Part shown: piece after piece, positions 22,723 through 31,062 of the stretch
Position numbering within the stretch: the stretch's first letter is position 1
Layout of the letters: the number at the start of each line of letters is the position of its first letter
Source: Streptomyces lateritius
GTDB taxonomy: Bacteria; Actinomycetota; Actinomycetes; Streptomycetales; Streptomycetaceae
Length of the DNA stretch: 48,744 nt
NCBI RefSeq assembly: GCF_014649715.1
Contig: NZ_BMTO01000014.1
Coordinates: forward strand, 73,340 to 122,083
Direction of reading: 5' to 3'
Position numbers and translations under genes: made by a program
The notes under the pieces: generated by a model
Database searches by the model: none
What the model was told of the DNA's origin: nothing
The model's input: only the letters and a program-made list of their open reading frames with translations

Positions 22723-23605
22723 TCACGCCGGGCGGAGCCATAAGCGGATCGAGGCCACGGTGACCGTCCCGTGGAAGACGTAGGCCCTCTTGTCGTAGCG
22801 CGTGGCGATGGCTCGGAAGTTCTTGAGCCGGTTGATGGTCCGCTCTATTCCGTTGCGGCGGCGGTAGACCGTCTTGTCGAACCCGGTGGGTCGGCCGCCT
22901 CGGCTGCCACGGCGCTGACGGTTGGCCCGCTGGTCTCTCGGCTCGGGATCGTGTGCTTGATCTGGCGTCTGCGCAGATGACGCCGGTTGCGGCGTGACGA
23001 GTACGCCTTATCGCCCCCGACACGGTCTGGCCGGGTGCGCGGGCGTCCACCAGCCCGCCGGGGCACGCGGATCTCTTCCAGCACGGGAATCATCTGTGGT
23101 GCGTCTGCCCACTGGCCGGGCGTGATCACAAACCCGAGCGGGCGGCACCCGCCTTCCCCGGCAAGGTGAATATTGCAGGTGAGCCCGCCTCGCGAGCGTC
23201 CCAGGGCCTCATCAGAACGGTGACGCGCTGGTCTCCTTCGCCGACCCGGAGACTTCGGGGCACGAGTGGAGGCGCCAGCCGCGTGCTGATGAGCGCGGCA
23301 AGTCGTGGAATCGACGCTGACCATGCTTCAGTCGATCCGGTCCTCGGCATCGGCATCGGCCTGGACAGCCCGCAGAATCCTCTCCCACGTGCCGTCCGCC
23401 GCCACCTTCGATGACGGTCGTGAACCGTCTTCCAACTGCCGAAGCGGGACGGCACGGCCCGGCAGGGGAGACCGGTCCGCTGCCGGAACAGAATCCCGTT
23501 GACCACACGACAGTGACATTGCCGGCGTCCACCTCGCCCGCGATTCACCGGCAAGTGCGGCTCCGGCCGAGCCCACTCTTCATCCGAAAGATCTCCCCGC
23601 CCCAT
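22723..23605 (-). pseudogene. IS5-family transposase, frameshifted
   Basis: On the minus strand the start MGRGDLSDEEWARPEPHLP and FGSWKTVHDRHRRW match the DUF4096 N-terminus of IS5-type transposases. Catalytic parts then appear in other frames: VSVDSTTCRAHQHAAGA with the first aspartate, SRGGLTCNIHLA, GGDKAYSS with the second, and VYRRRNGIERTINRLK with the glutamate, ending ASIRLWLRPA and TGA at 22725-22723. At least three frame changes are needed, and the 883-bp span is not a multiple of three. The element is probably immobile unless another copy supplies transposase. Confidence 0.85.
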
Positions 23606-23635
23606 GTCCCCCGAAACGAGTCCCCTGCGGGAGCG

Positions 23636-23658
23636 TCACACGACCCGTCGGACACGAC
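23636..23658. repeat. Right terminal inverted repeat of the IS
   Basis: Read inward from the right it is GTCGTGTCCGACGGG then TCGTGTGA. It is directly followed outward by CTAG, whose CTA also forms the complement of the TAG stop of the nitroreductase gene. Confidence 0.75.
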
Positions 23659-24096
23659 CTAGTCGATCCGCTCGACGACGAAGAGGGGAATCTCCCGGTC
23701 GGTTTTGCGCTGGTAGTCCGCGTAATCAGGGAAGGCGTCGACGGCTCGCTCCCACCACGCTTGTCGCTCCTCGCCAGTGGCCAGACGGGCCTTCATGTCC
23801 CAGACCTCCGGACCGTCTCGCAGCTCGACGAGAGGGGAGGCGACCAGATTGTGGTACCAGACAGGATGCTTCACCGCGCCCCCGTTCGAAGCGACAAGCG
23901 CGTAAGCCCCGTCGTGCTCCACCCGCATGAGCGGTGTCTTACGGACCTTGCCGCTCCTCGCGCCGACACTCGTCACCAGGACGACGGGAAGGCCTCGCAT
24001 CGTCGTTCCCTGCGTTCCACCCGACGATTCGTACAGCTCGACCTGGTCCCGCACCCACTTCGACGGACTGGGCTCGTACACACCTTCGATGGGCAT
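23659..24096 (-). CDS. Deazaflavin (F420)-dependent nitroreductase, Ddn family
   Basis: A 145-residue split-barrel protein of the Ddn/F420-dependent oxidoreductase family, which uses reduced coenzyme F420. Family marks: WVRDQVELYESSGG (14-27), GLPVVLVTSVGARSGKVRKTPLMRVEHDGAYALVAS (35-70; the GxRSGxxRxxPL loop contacts the cofactor phosphate), HPVWYHNLVASPLVEL (78-93) and a C-terminal FPDYADYQRKTDREIPLFVVE. Physiological substrate unknown; quinone reduction is typical. The TAG stop at 23661-23659 is part of the CTAG duplicated by the adjacent IS, so the insertion abuts the gene's last codon without changing the protein. Confidence 0.9.
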   Translation of the reverse strand: MPIEGVYEPSPSKWVRDQVELYESSGGTQGTTMRGLPVVLVTSVGARSGKVRKTPLMRVEHDGAYALVASNGGAVKHPVWYHNLVASPLVELRDGPEVWDMKARLATGEERQAWWERAVDAFPDYADYQRKTDREIPLFVVERID

Positions 24097-24544
24097 GAGG
24101 AATGCCCCTCCCTGAATCTGTCAACGCCGACTCCCATGACGCTATCCGACAACCCCGTCGAATACCGTCTCCACGCCCCTACCGCAGAGGCGACCATCCC
24201 CGCGGGGCGGGGGGAGGGCGGCGCGAGGATCACGGCCGGCGTCTCGCCGGGACCATCCCCCGCGCGTTCCAGCGTGGAGCATCGCGAAGAGGACGGCGGC
24301 ACGCCGTCTGGCGAGGCAGAGCAGGGCCTGTGTAGGCGATCTTCTTGGGCGCAGGAAGCCCGCCATGCCGGGTCGCCCGAGGCCACGAACGCGGAGACGG
24401 GTAAGCCCGTGCGGGCTCCTCCATCACGCTTTCATCCGGCCTTGCCAGGAAGTCGGTCTCCCGCGCTGGGCAGCCAAGGCAAACCGCGGAGCCGGCGGAA
24501 CGGCCCGTGTCCCCGACCGGGGCCGGTAGGAGACGCTGCCCACC
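24097..24544. other. No confident gene
   Basis: Open frames on both strands have no ribosome site and no family-like sequence. The right end runs into a transposase remnant, so the stretch may be remains of a mobile element. Confidence 0.4.
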
Positions 24545-24690
24545 GGCCGGCAAGCGGTCAACCGCTCCCAGGTCAAGATCCGCACCCTCGCCGGACAGGC
24601 CTCGCCCTCAAGTCCTGGTGACTTCTGCATGAGCTCCGCTGCGTGGTGTGTTCAAGCTGTGTCGTCGAGCCCCTCGAAGCCCTCCACGTA
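24545..24690 (+). pseudogene. Transposase C-terminal remnant
   Basis: With frame changes the plus strand reads GRQAVNRSQVKIRTLAGQA, then LALKSW, a stop, LLHELRC and SCVVEPLEALHV. This follows the end of IS5/HARBI-type DDE transposases (VNRxHxKIRxLGERAxATLKxWRLLRKLRC). Only about 50 residues remain and a stop interrupts them. No inverted repeats could be assigned. Confidence 0.5.
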
Positions 24691-24756
24691 CGCCATACCG
24701 CTGAGGGGTGCCGCGAGCTTCCCGAAGCCCCGCTCGACGCGGTACCGCACAGCCCG

Positions 24757-25263
24757 TCACTCGATGCCGGTGTCGCCGAGGGCCTCCAGCAGCTGGCGCA
24801 GGCCGTCGCCCGTCTTCGTGATCAGGTCGCGGTCCATGTCGGCGAGGAGTCGGGCGTAGTTTGCCAGGTGGTCGGTGAAGGCGGCTCGGGTGACGTCGTG
24901 GCCGTGGTCGGTGAGGCGGATCTTGATGGTGCGCCGGTCCTCCCCGTCGCGTACCCGCTCGACCAGGTTCTTGGCCTCCATCCGGTCGATGCGGTTGGTG
25001 ATCGCGCCGGAGGTCACCATGGAAGCCTTGAGGAGGGCGCCGGCGGTGAGGGCGTAGGGCGGGCCCGAGCGCTGGAGCGTGGTGAGCACGTCGAACTCCC
25101 CGTACTCCACGCCGTGGGCGGCGGCCGCGGCCTTGGCGGACTTCTCGACGACTCGGGCCAGGCGCTGGACGCGCGCGAAGAGCTGCACGGGCCACAAATC
25201 CTGCGCCACGTCGGGGCGCTCCTTGACCCACTGACCGATGATCGCGTCCACGGCATCGCTCAT
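24757..25263 (-). CDS. MarR-family transcriptional regulator
   Basis: A 168-residue winged-helix regulator. The core runs EYGEFDVLTTLQRSGPPYALTAGALLKASMVTSGAITNRIDRMEAKNLVERVRDGEDRRTIKIRLT, the MarR helix-turn-helix with the DxRR wing; long helices at both ends form the dimer. ATG 25263 has GAGGAG upstream. It is divergent from a nitroreductase gene, and palindromes built on CTCAACGTTGAG lie between them, so it probably represses both itself and the nitroreductase/exporter pair, released by a small ligand such as an aromatic or quinone. Confidence 0.9.
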   Translation of the reverse strand: MSDAVDAIIGQWVKERPDVAQDLWPVQLFARVQRLARVVEKSAKAAAAAHGVEYGEFDVLTTLQRSGPPYALTAGALLKASMVTSGAITNRIDRMEAKNLVERVRDGEDRRTIKIRLTDHGHDVTRAAFTDHLANYARLLADMDRDLITKTGDGLRQLLEALGDTGIE

Positions 25264-25289
25264 CGCCGCACTCCTCTCAATGGACATCT

Positions 25290-25303
25290 TCTCAACGTTA
25301 AGA
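25290..25303. promoter_or_regulatory. Second MarR-type operator (imperfect)
   Basis: CTCAACGTTAAG at 25291-25302 with flanking pairs; one mismatch per arm compared with the perfect site at 25335. Centre-to-centre distance is about 45 bases. It lies just upstream of the MarR start. Confidence 0.55.
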
Positions 25304-25334
25304 GACTTGACGCTGAGAGAGTCTGGCTGCTTTT

Positions 25335-25350
25335 ATCTCAACGTTGAGAT
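25335..25350. promoter_or_regulatory. MarR-type operator (perfect 16-bp palindrome)
   Basis: ATCTCAACGTTGAGAT is its own complement and lies 33 bases before the nitroreductase start. A related half-perfect copy lies at 25290-25303 nearer the MarR gene. Confidence 0.75.
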
Positions 25351-25382
25351 TATCAAGGCTGAATGACGGGAGCACCCCCACC

Positions 25383-25976
25383 ATGTCCGGACTCGCCCTC
25401 CACCCCCTCGCCCAGGACCTCCTCTTCCGCGAGGCCCGCACCGCCAACACCTTCACCACCGAGCCGGTGACCGAGGAGCAGGTCCAGGCGATCTACGACC
25501 TCGTCAAGTACGCCCCCACCGCCTACAACCAGTCGCCGCTGCGGATCGTCCTGGTCCGCTCGGACGAGGCCCGAGGGCGGCTCCTGCGGCACATGGCCGA
25601 GGGCAACCAGCCGAAGACCGCCGCCGCCCCGCTCGTCGCGATCCTCGCCGCCGACAACGAGTTCCACGAGGAACTCCCCACGCTCCTCCCACACTTCCCG
25701 CAGGCCAAGGACCTGCTGTTCGCCGAGCGCCCGGTCCGTGAGGAGTCCGCCCTGCTCAACGCGACGCTCCAGGCGGCCTACTTCATCCTCGGCGTGCGCG
25801 CGGCCGGCCTGGCCGCAGGGCCGATGACCGGCTTCGACTTCCCGGGCGTGCAGAAGGAGTTCCTGGACGACGACCACACCCCGCTGATGGTCGTCAACAT
25901 CGGCCGCCCCGGCGAGAAGCCCTGGTTCCCTCGCTCGCCGCGACTCGCCTACGACGAGGTCGTCACCACCGTCTGA
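25383..25976 (+). CDS. Nitroreductase-family protein (RutE/HadB-like)
   Basis: A 197-residue FMN enzyme of the nitroreductase fold, in the subgroup of malonic-semialdehyde reductase RutE. Marks: FREARTANTFTTEPVTEEQVQAIYDLVKYAPTAYNQSPLRIVLVRS (the FMN-binding RT and APTAxNxxPxR segments), NATLQAAYFILGVRAAGLAAGPMTGFD and MVVNIGRPGEKPW. ATG 25383 is chosen over an upstream in-frame start that lies in the operator. Control by the divergent MarR protein suggests it detoxifies or reduces electrophilic compounds rather than acting in pyrimidine breakdown, since no other rut genes are present. Confidence 0.88.
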   Translation: MSGLALHPLAQDLLFREARTANTFTTEPVTEEQVQAIYDLVKYAPTAYNQSPLRIVLVRSDEARGRLLRHMAEGNQPKTAAAPLVAILAADNEFHEELPTLLPHFPQAKDLLFAERPVREESALLNATLQAAYFILGVRAAGLAAGPMTGFDFPGVQKEFLDDDHTPLMVVNIGRPGEKPWFPRSPRLAYDEVVTTV

Positions 25977-26075
25977 GCGGCTCGCCGCCCACCATCACAC
26001 ACACCCGGCGTCCTGCCACCGGCCCCACCTCGCCCCCGCCCCCGCTCTCGCCCCTTCCCGACACCGGAGTCCGTT

Positions 26076-27302
26076 GTGTCCCTGCTCGACCGCGCCCGCA
26101 CCCTCCATGCCACCGCTCCGGAACCGGGGCCACGCCACGTACCCGCCGTCTGGCTCGCGTTACTGGCGACCCCCCTCGCCGCGAGCGCCAACAGCCCCGT
26201 CCTGATCCTCCCCGACATGGCCGAGTCGTTCGGCGTCCGCACCGCCACGGCGACCTGGCTCGTCACCGTCTTCGCCTGGGCCGTCGCGGTCGGCACCCCC
26301 CTGATGGCGGGACTGCTGCGCCGCCGCGGCCTGGGCGCCACGCTCCGTCTGAGCGCGGTCCTGGTCGCGGCCGGCACCGCGGTCGTCGCCCTGGCGCCCT
26401 GGCTTCCGCTGGCCATGGCCGGCCGGGCGGCGCAGGCAATGGGCGGCGCCGGTCTGGTCACCGCCGCGATGAGTCTGGCGGGCTCTGTCCGCCGGATGGG
26501 CGTGATCACGGCGGGCTTCGGGATGCTCGGCGCGGTCGGGCCCCTGCTCGGCTCGGCGATCGCGGGCACGGCCTCCTGGCGGGTCTCCCTCGCCGTCGGA
26601 GCGGTCGCGCTCCTCGCCCTGCCGGCCGTCGCCCGCCGCGCCGACCTGTCCGTGCCACGACAGAGCACGCCGTTCGACGGCCGGGGCGCAGCCCTCCTGG
26701 TCCTGCTGGCCACGGCCCTCGTTCTCGTCCCGCGTTTCCCGCTCCCGGCGGTGAGCGCCTCCCTGGTGGCGGCCGTGCTGCTCGCCCTGCACATCCGGTC
26801 CCACCCCGCCGGCTTCGTCCCCTTGTCCCTGCTACGCACCAGGACGTTCGTCCTCTCCACCCTGCTCGCCTGCACCTTCGCGACCTCGTACTTCACGCTC
26901 CTCTTCACCGTCCCGCAGCTGCTGCACGACCGCACCGACTGGTCGACCTCCACGATCGGTACCGGTCAGCTGGTCGCCCTCCTCACCGGTTCCGTGCTCT
27001 CCATGGCGCTGGCCGCGGCCTCGGCGCGGCTGGGCCGCCCGCGGGTCCTGGCCATCCTGCTCACCGTCGGAGCCCTGGCGCCGCTCACCGCTGTGCTGAC
27101 CCCCTGGCCGTCGCTGCTCCTGCCCGTCGCGACGCTGGCCGTGTTCACGACGAGCGCCGGCCAGGCCACGCTGGCGGTGCACGCGAGCCAAGCCGCACCC
27201 GTCTCCCAGCGCCCCACGGCGATCGGCCTGTTCAACCTGGGCTACCAGCTGGGCGGCGCGTTCGGCCCGGCCATCGCGGCCCTGATCGTCCTCGGCGGCT
27301 GA
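26076..27302 (+). CDS. MFS transporter (drug-efflux DHA1-like)
   Basis: A 408-residue major facilitator with twelve hydrophobic helices. The first half shows ASANSPVLILPDMAESFGV, WLVTVFAWAVAVGTPLMAGLLRRRG (motif A region), RAAQAMGGAGLV and FGMLGAVGPLLGSAIAGTASWR (motif C-type), typical of antiporters that expel drugs. GTG 26076 has GGAG nearby. It follows the nitroreductase by about 100 bases, with no terminator between them, so the two are probably one MarR-controlled transcript. The exported compound is unknown. Confidence 0.88.
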   Translation: MSLLDRARTLHATAPEPGPRHVPAVWLALLATPLAASANSPVLILPDMAESFGVRTATATWLVTVFAWAVAVGTPLMAGLLRRRGLGATLRLSAVLVAAGTAVVALAPWLPLAMAGRAAQAMGGAGLVTAAMSLAGSVRRMGVITAGFGMLGAVGPLLGSAIAGTASWRVSLAVGAVALLALPAVARRADLSVPRQSTPFDGRGAALLVLLATALVLVPRFPLPAVSASLVAAVLLALHIRSHPAGFVPLSLLRTRTFVLSTLLACTFATSYFTLLFTVPQLLHDRTDWSTSTIGTGQLVALLTGSVLSMALAAASARLGRPRVLAILLTVGALAPLTAVLTPWPSLLLPVATLAVFTTSAGQATLAVHASQAAPVSQRPTAIGLFNLGYQLGGAFGPAIAALIVLGG

Positions 27303-27742
27303 CCCCCGACGCCCCGGGCCCGCCCGGGCGGCACGCCCACTCCCCGTACCGCATGCAGTCCCGCCCCGGACGACCCGCCCGCTCCCGCATCGCACGCAGC
27401 CCCGGTCCGGCCGGGCTGGGGCTGACCCAGGCGCTCCTGCGGTCGGTGGTACGCCGCCGAAGCCGGCGAGGACAAGCCCGACGGGTCGCCCCCCCCGCAG
27501 CGTGAGTGCCTCCCTTCCGGGCGTCGCCATCGCGGAAGCGCAGTCAGAACCAACTCGGACGCTCAGTCGCACCGACCGACAGTTGGCCACCACCCCGTTC
27601 TGACTGTCCAAGGCAGAGCCAGGCGCCTGTCTGAGCCTCAGCCGCTCGTCTCGGTTCGGTGACCCACGTCACACCCGGCTCCTGTCAGCAATGGGGGCGC
27701 CGTCTCGTTCAACGGGCACGCGAACGAGACAGGAGTAACGCC
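27303..27742. other. Intergenic region, no gene seen
   Basis: About 440 bases with no supported ORF. A GC-rich inverted repeat soon after 27303 (GCCCGCCCGGGC) may help termination of the MFS transcript. A CGTCACA at 27666-27672, 70 bases before the oxidoreductase start, resembles the TGTCACA -35 of ECF41 sigma factors, but no CGTC -10 lies at the usual distance. Confidence 0.4.
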
Positions 27743-28942
27743 ATGAAGCACCGCATCGTCGTACTCGGCGCCGGATACGCCGGGGCCTTCGCCGCCGGAA
27801 ACCTGGCCCGCCGGCTCTCCCCTGCCGACACCGAGATCACCGTCGTCAACGCCGGGCCCGACTTCGTTGAGCGGATGCGGCTCCACCAGCTCGCAAGCGG
27901 CCAGGACCTCGCGTTCCGCAACCTCACCGGCGTATTCGAGGGCACCGGGGTGCGGCTGCGCCTGGCGCGCGTCACCGGCGTCGACCCCGAGCGCAGGACG
28001 GTCGCCGTGACCGGCGAGGGCGGCGAGGGCGGCGACGGCGAGCTCGCGTACGACACGCTTCTCTACACGCTCGGCAGCTCCGTAGCCCACCACGGCGTCC
28101 CCGGCGTGGCCGAGTACGCCTTCCATGTGACCGGCCTGTCCTCGGCGCTGCGTCTGCGTGAGCGCCTGGCCGGCCTGGGCGAGGGCGGCACCGTGCTGGT
28201 CGTCGGTGAGGGGCTGACCGGCATTGAGACCGCCACCGAGTTCGCCGAGTCCCGGCCCGACCTCTCGGTCGCGCTGGCCGCCCGCGGCGAGCTGGGCGCC
28301 TGGCTCTCCCCGAAGGCCCGCCGTCACCTGCGCCAGGCCTTCGACCGGCTCGGCATCACTGTCCACGAGCACACCGGCATCGAAGCCGTCGAGCCGGCAC
28401 GGGCGATCGCCGCTGACGGTACGTCCATCCCGGCCGACGTGACTGTGTGGTCGGCCGGGTTCGCCGTGCACCCCATCGCGGCCGCCAGCGGCCTGGAGGT
28501 CGCCGAGACCGGCCAGATCGTCGTCGACCGCACCATGCGCTCGGTCTCCCACCCGGACGTCTACGCCGCCGGTGACTGCGCCTACGCGATCGGCGAGAAC
28601 GGGCGGCCGCTGCCGATGTCCTGCGCCTCGGCGGGCTTCACCAACATGCAGGCGACCGCGGCGATCATCGCGCGTCTGACGGACAGTGAGGTCCCGACCA
28701 TCGGGCTGAAGTACCACGGAAACCACATCAGCCTCGGGCGGCGGGACGCGATCTTCCAGATGGTGGACGGGGAGGTCCGGGCGAAGTCCTGGTACCTGGG
28801 TGGCCGGACCGCCGCGCGGCTCAAGGCGGGCGTGCTCAAGGCCGCCGGGTGGGGCATCGCCCACCCGACTTTCGGCATACCGAAGCACAAGCGTCGCCTG
28901 GCCGCCGCGCCCGGCCCGGCCGGTGTCGGGTTCGCCGCATAG
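27743..28942 (+). CDS. NAD(P)/FAD-dependent oxidoreductase (NDH-2-like)
   Basis: A 399-residue two-dinucleotide-binding protein like type II NADH dehydrogenases. It has the N-terminal FAD fold (RIVVLGAGYAGAFAAGNLARR, 4-24), the second nucleotide fold (GGTVLVVGEGLTGIETATEFAES, near 148-170), and the FAD-contacting VYAAGDCAYA. No C-terminal membrane anchor is obvious. ATG 27743 follows AGGAG. The sigma-factor gene starts 10 bases downstream, and ECF41 sigma factors are usually paired with oxidoreductases, decarboxylases or epimerases, so this is probably the sigma factor's target and partner. Confidence 0.9.
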   Translation: MKHRIVVLGAGYAGAFAAGNLARRLSPADTEITVVNAGPDFVERMRLHQLASGQDLAFRNLTGVFEGTGVRLRLARVTGVDPERRTVAVTGEGGEGGDGELAYDTLLYTLGSSVAHHGVPGVAEYAFHVTGLSSALRLRERLAGLGEGGTVLVVGEGLTGIETATEFAESRPDLSVALAARGELGAWLSPKARRHLRQAFDRLGITVHEHTGIEAVEPARAIAADGTSIPADVTVWSAGFAVHPIAAASGLEVAETGQIVVDRTMRSVSHPDVYAAGDCAYAIGENGRPLPMSCASAGFTNMQATAAIIARLTDSEVPTIGLKYHGNHISLGRRDAIFQMVDGEVRAKSWYLGGRTAARLKAGVLKAAGWGIAHPTFGIPKHKRRLAAAPGPAGVGFAA

Positions 28943-28952
28943 GCTGCTCCGC

Positions 28953-29888
28953 ATGGACAGCGAAGCCGTCGATCGGTTCGAGGCCAGCCGGGGCCGGCTG
29001 GCCTCGCTCGCGTACCGTCTGCTCGGCTCGGCCGCCGACGCCGAGGACGCCGTGCAGGACACGTTCCTGCGCTGGCAGGCCGCGGCCCGAGAGCGTATCG
29101 AGGTGCCGGAAGCGTGGCTGACCAAGGTCGTCACCAATCTCTGCCTCGACCGGCTCCGCTCGGCGCAGGCGCGCCATGAGCGCGCTGCCGGAGACTGGCT
29201 GCCCGAGCCCCTCCTTGAGGGCGACCCGATTCTCGGCCCTGCCGATACCTTCGAGCAGCGCGAATCGGTGTCCTTGGCCGTGCTGACCCTCATGGAGCGC
29301 CTCTCGCCGGTCGAGCGGGCCGTCTACGTGCTGCGTGAGGTCTTCTCCTACCCTCACGCCGAGATCGCCGGGATCCTCGACATCACCGAGTCCGCGAGCC
29401 AGCAGCATGCCCATCGGGCCCGCCGCCGGGTCGCCGCCGAGCGCCGCAACGGCGACGAGGTGGACCCGGCGTCCGCGCGCCGGGTCGTCGAGGAGTTCCT
29501 CGCCGCCGCCACGTCGGGGCGCACCGAGCGGTTGGTGGCGCTGCTCACCAACGACGTGACGGCGGTCTCGGACGGCGCCGGACTGGCCAGGCGGCTGCTG
29601 CGGTACAAGACGCGCGAGCGCATCGCCTCCTACGTGCGGGCCGGCTTCAAGGCCACTCCGGCGAAGCGGCGGCTGGCCGGCGACTCTCCCGTGTTCCATA
29701 TCGCGCTGGTCAACGGCTCCCCGGCGATCCTCGCCGTGGTCGAGGATCGGGTCGTGGGCGTCGTGGCGTTCGAAGTCAGCGACGGCAAGGTGGCGTCGCT
29801 GCGCGGCGTCGCCGCTGCGGACCGGCTCGCGCGCCTCAATGAGGCCTGGCGACAGCACGAACCCGACGCGCCGGTCAGCGCATGGTGA
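28953..29888 (+). CDS. ECF41-type sigma factor (SigJ-like) with SnoaL-like tail
   Basis: A 311-residue ECF sigma factor. Region 2 (FEASRGRLASLAYRLLGSAADAEDAVQDTFLRW) and region 4 (LSPVERAVYVLREVFSYPHAEIAGILDITESASQQHAHRARRRV) are complete. They are joined to a C-terminal domain of about 125 residues of the SnoaL/NTF2 type, which replaces a separate anti-sigma factor. The ECF41 hallmark DGGGK is here DGAGL, and the NPDKL-type motif near the end reads AADRLARL, so both regulatory motifs are altered. It starts 10 bases after the oxidoreductase gene and is probably co-transcribed with it. Confidence 0.9.
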   Translation: MDSEAVDRFEASRGRLASLAYRLLGSAADAEDAVQDTFLRWQAAARERIEVPEAWLTKVVTNLCLDRLRSAQARHERAAGDWLPEPLLEGDPILGPADTFEQRESVSLAVLTLMERLSPVERAVYVLREVFSYPHAEIAGILDITESASQQHAHRARRRVAAERRNGDEVDPASARRVVEEFLAAATSGRTERLVALLTNDVTAVSDGAGLARRLLRYKTRERIASYVRAGFKATPAKRRLAGDSPVFHIALVNGSPAILAVVEDRVVGVVAFEVSDGKVASLRGVAAADRLARLNEAWRQHEPDAPVSAW

Positions 29889-30395
29889 GCAGAGCCACCG
29901 GAATCCAGTGAGCCGAGCCGGCGCGCGGGCGGCACCCCCTTCGGCCCCCGGGCTGCACAGCAGCACGGGTGCCGATGCCCGTCGCTCTCCCGACTCAGAC
30001 TCGGCCATGGAGTTCGGATCCCCCATGGCCAACCACTGGTCGGCACAGCGCCACATACGTCACAGGGGGCTGACCAGGGCGGATCCGAGCGCCCCAGGCC
30101 ACCTATCGCTCCACGTCACACCAGTGGGTCCGCGGGGGCGGCTCCAGGCGACTCAAGCACCCTCAATCCCGATGCCCTCACCCCAGACCGCCCCGTTCCA
30201 CTGGGGCGGGGACGCGACCAACCTAGGCGGCTCATCCTTCCTGTTGGCCCCTCCGACCTGAGCGCATGGGCACTCTGCGGCCCCCGCGGGCGGGCGGCGC
30301 CGGCGTGCTCGCCGCCGCACGCCGTTCGTCGGCCACGCCGAGGGGTACGCCGGGCCAGGTCCGCGGCGAGTTGGTCGGCCGCCGGCCCGCGCGGA
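29889..30395. other. No intact gene; possible decayed minus-strand ORF
   Basis: About 500 bases without a supportable gene. On the minus strand at about 30320-30460 the reading LPLLTAAEARGAGGLLETLD followed by AADQLAADLARRTP looks protein-like, but it has no start or ribosome site and overlaps the next plus-strand ORF. It may be a remnant of a small regulatory or hypothetical gene. Confidence 0.35.
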
Positions 30396-30740
30396 GTGAG
30401 GTCGAGGGTCTCCAGCAGGCCGCCAGCGCCCCGGGCTTCTGCGGCAGTGAGCAGCGGCAGGCCGGGGTTCGGTCGGGCCAAGCGCGCGTTCGCCGCTGTT
30501 GCCCTTGCCGGGGCTGCTCTCGCCCTGTCCGGGGCCTCGCACGCTGCGGCCGACACTCCGGGAAGGGGTGGGCTCCTCAACGCGTTGGGCATCGCCGGTG
30601 CCGCCGACAGCAACGAGGACTCACCCTCCCCTCACAACGTTGCTGCGGGCAACAACCAGCAGTTCTCCGGGGACAGCAACTCCGACGCCGTGGCAACGAC
30701 GATCGGCGGGAATACGGCAGATCAGAGCATCGGGGGCTGA
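30396..30740 (+). CDS. Small secreted protein (possible)
   Basis: The last 77 residues form a convincing exported peptide: basic RAKR, a hydrophobic core AFAAVALAGAALALSGA, a cleavage region SHAAAD, and a small mature part rich in Asn, Asp, Ser and Gly (NNQQFSGDSNSDAVATTIGG). This is like chaplin-era small surface peptides but without their motifs. The first 30 residues do not look native and overlap a minus-strand reading, so the 5' end may be fused from another gene. GTG 30396 is simply the first in-frame start. Confidence 0.45.
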   Translation: MRSRVSSRPPAPRASAAVSSGRPGFGRAKRAFAAVALAGAALALSGASHAAADTPGRGGLLNALGIAGAADSNEDSPSPHNVAAGNNQQFSGDSNSDAVATTIGGNTADQSIGG

Positions 30741-30793
30741 ACCCCTGAGGCAGCACCGTGGGGCGCCGAAGGAGCGGCTCCTGCCGTGACCGG

Positions 30794-31021
30794 TCAGGCA
30801 GGCCTCCGCCGGGCCGCCGCTTTCTTCGTCGGCGTCTTCTTGGCGACCGCGTTCTTCGCAGGAGCCTTTTGGGCCGCAGCGGCCTTCCTCTTCGGAAACT
30901 GGTGAACGGTGGCGTCGCCACCCACGGCCTCTTCGCGGGACTCCTCCGCCTTCGTCACGGGCTCCTGCAGGGCCGCCATGAGGTCGACGACGCGTCCCGT
31001 CGGCGCTTCTTCCGGCGCTCG
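30794..31021 (-). pseudogene. C-terminal fragment of a Ku-type DNA end-binding protein
   Basis: The minus strand reads VVDLMAALQEPVTKAEESREE followed by an alanine/lysine-rich tail (AAAAQKAPAKNAVAKKTPTKKAAARR) and a stop at 30794. This is the end of actinobacterial Ku proteins of non-homologous end joining: the VxDLMAALxxSV helix and the lysine-rich extension. The Ku core of about 230 residues is missing upstream, so only the tail remains. Confidence 0.65.
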
Positions 31022-31062
31022 ATCGGTCGGGGTTCCGGTCGGGCCGGCGGCATGCGGATCAG

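Larger units (their letters stand above)
22245..23658. mobile_element. IS5-like insertion element with passenger ORF
   Basis: Terminal inverted repeats at 22245-22267 and 23636-23658 match at 20 of 23 positions (shared core TGTCCGA and GGGTCGTGTGA). Each is flanked by CTAG (22241-22244 and 23659-23662), the kind of 4-bp target IS5 elements duplicate. The element is 1414 bp; a plain element of this group is about 0.9 kb. The right part holds a frameshifted transposase on the minus strand, the left part an unrelated plus-strand ORF. Confidence 0.75.

Noticed and set aside
27666..27742. Firm ECF41 promoter upstream of the oxidoreductase
   Set aside because: The -35-like CGTCACA is there but no CGTC -10 occurs at about 16 bases; the nearest is far too distant.
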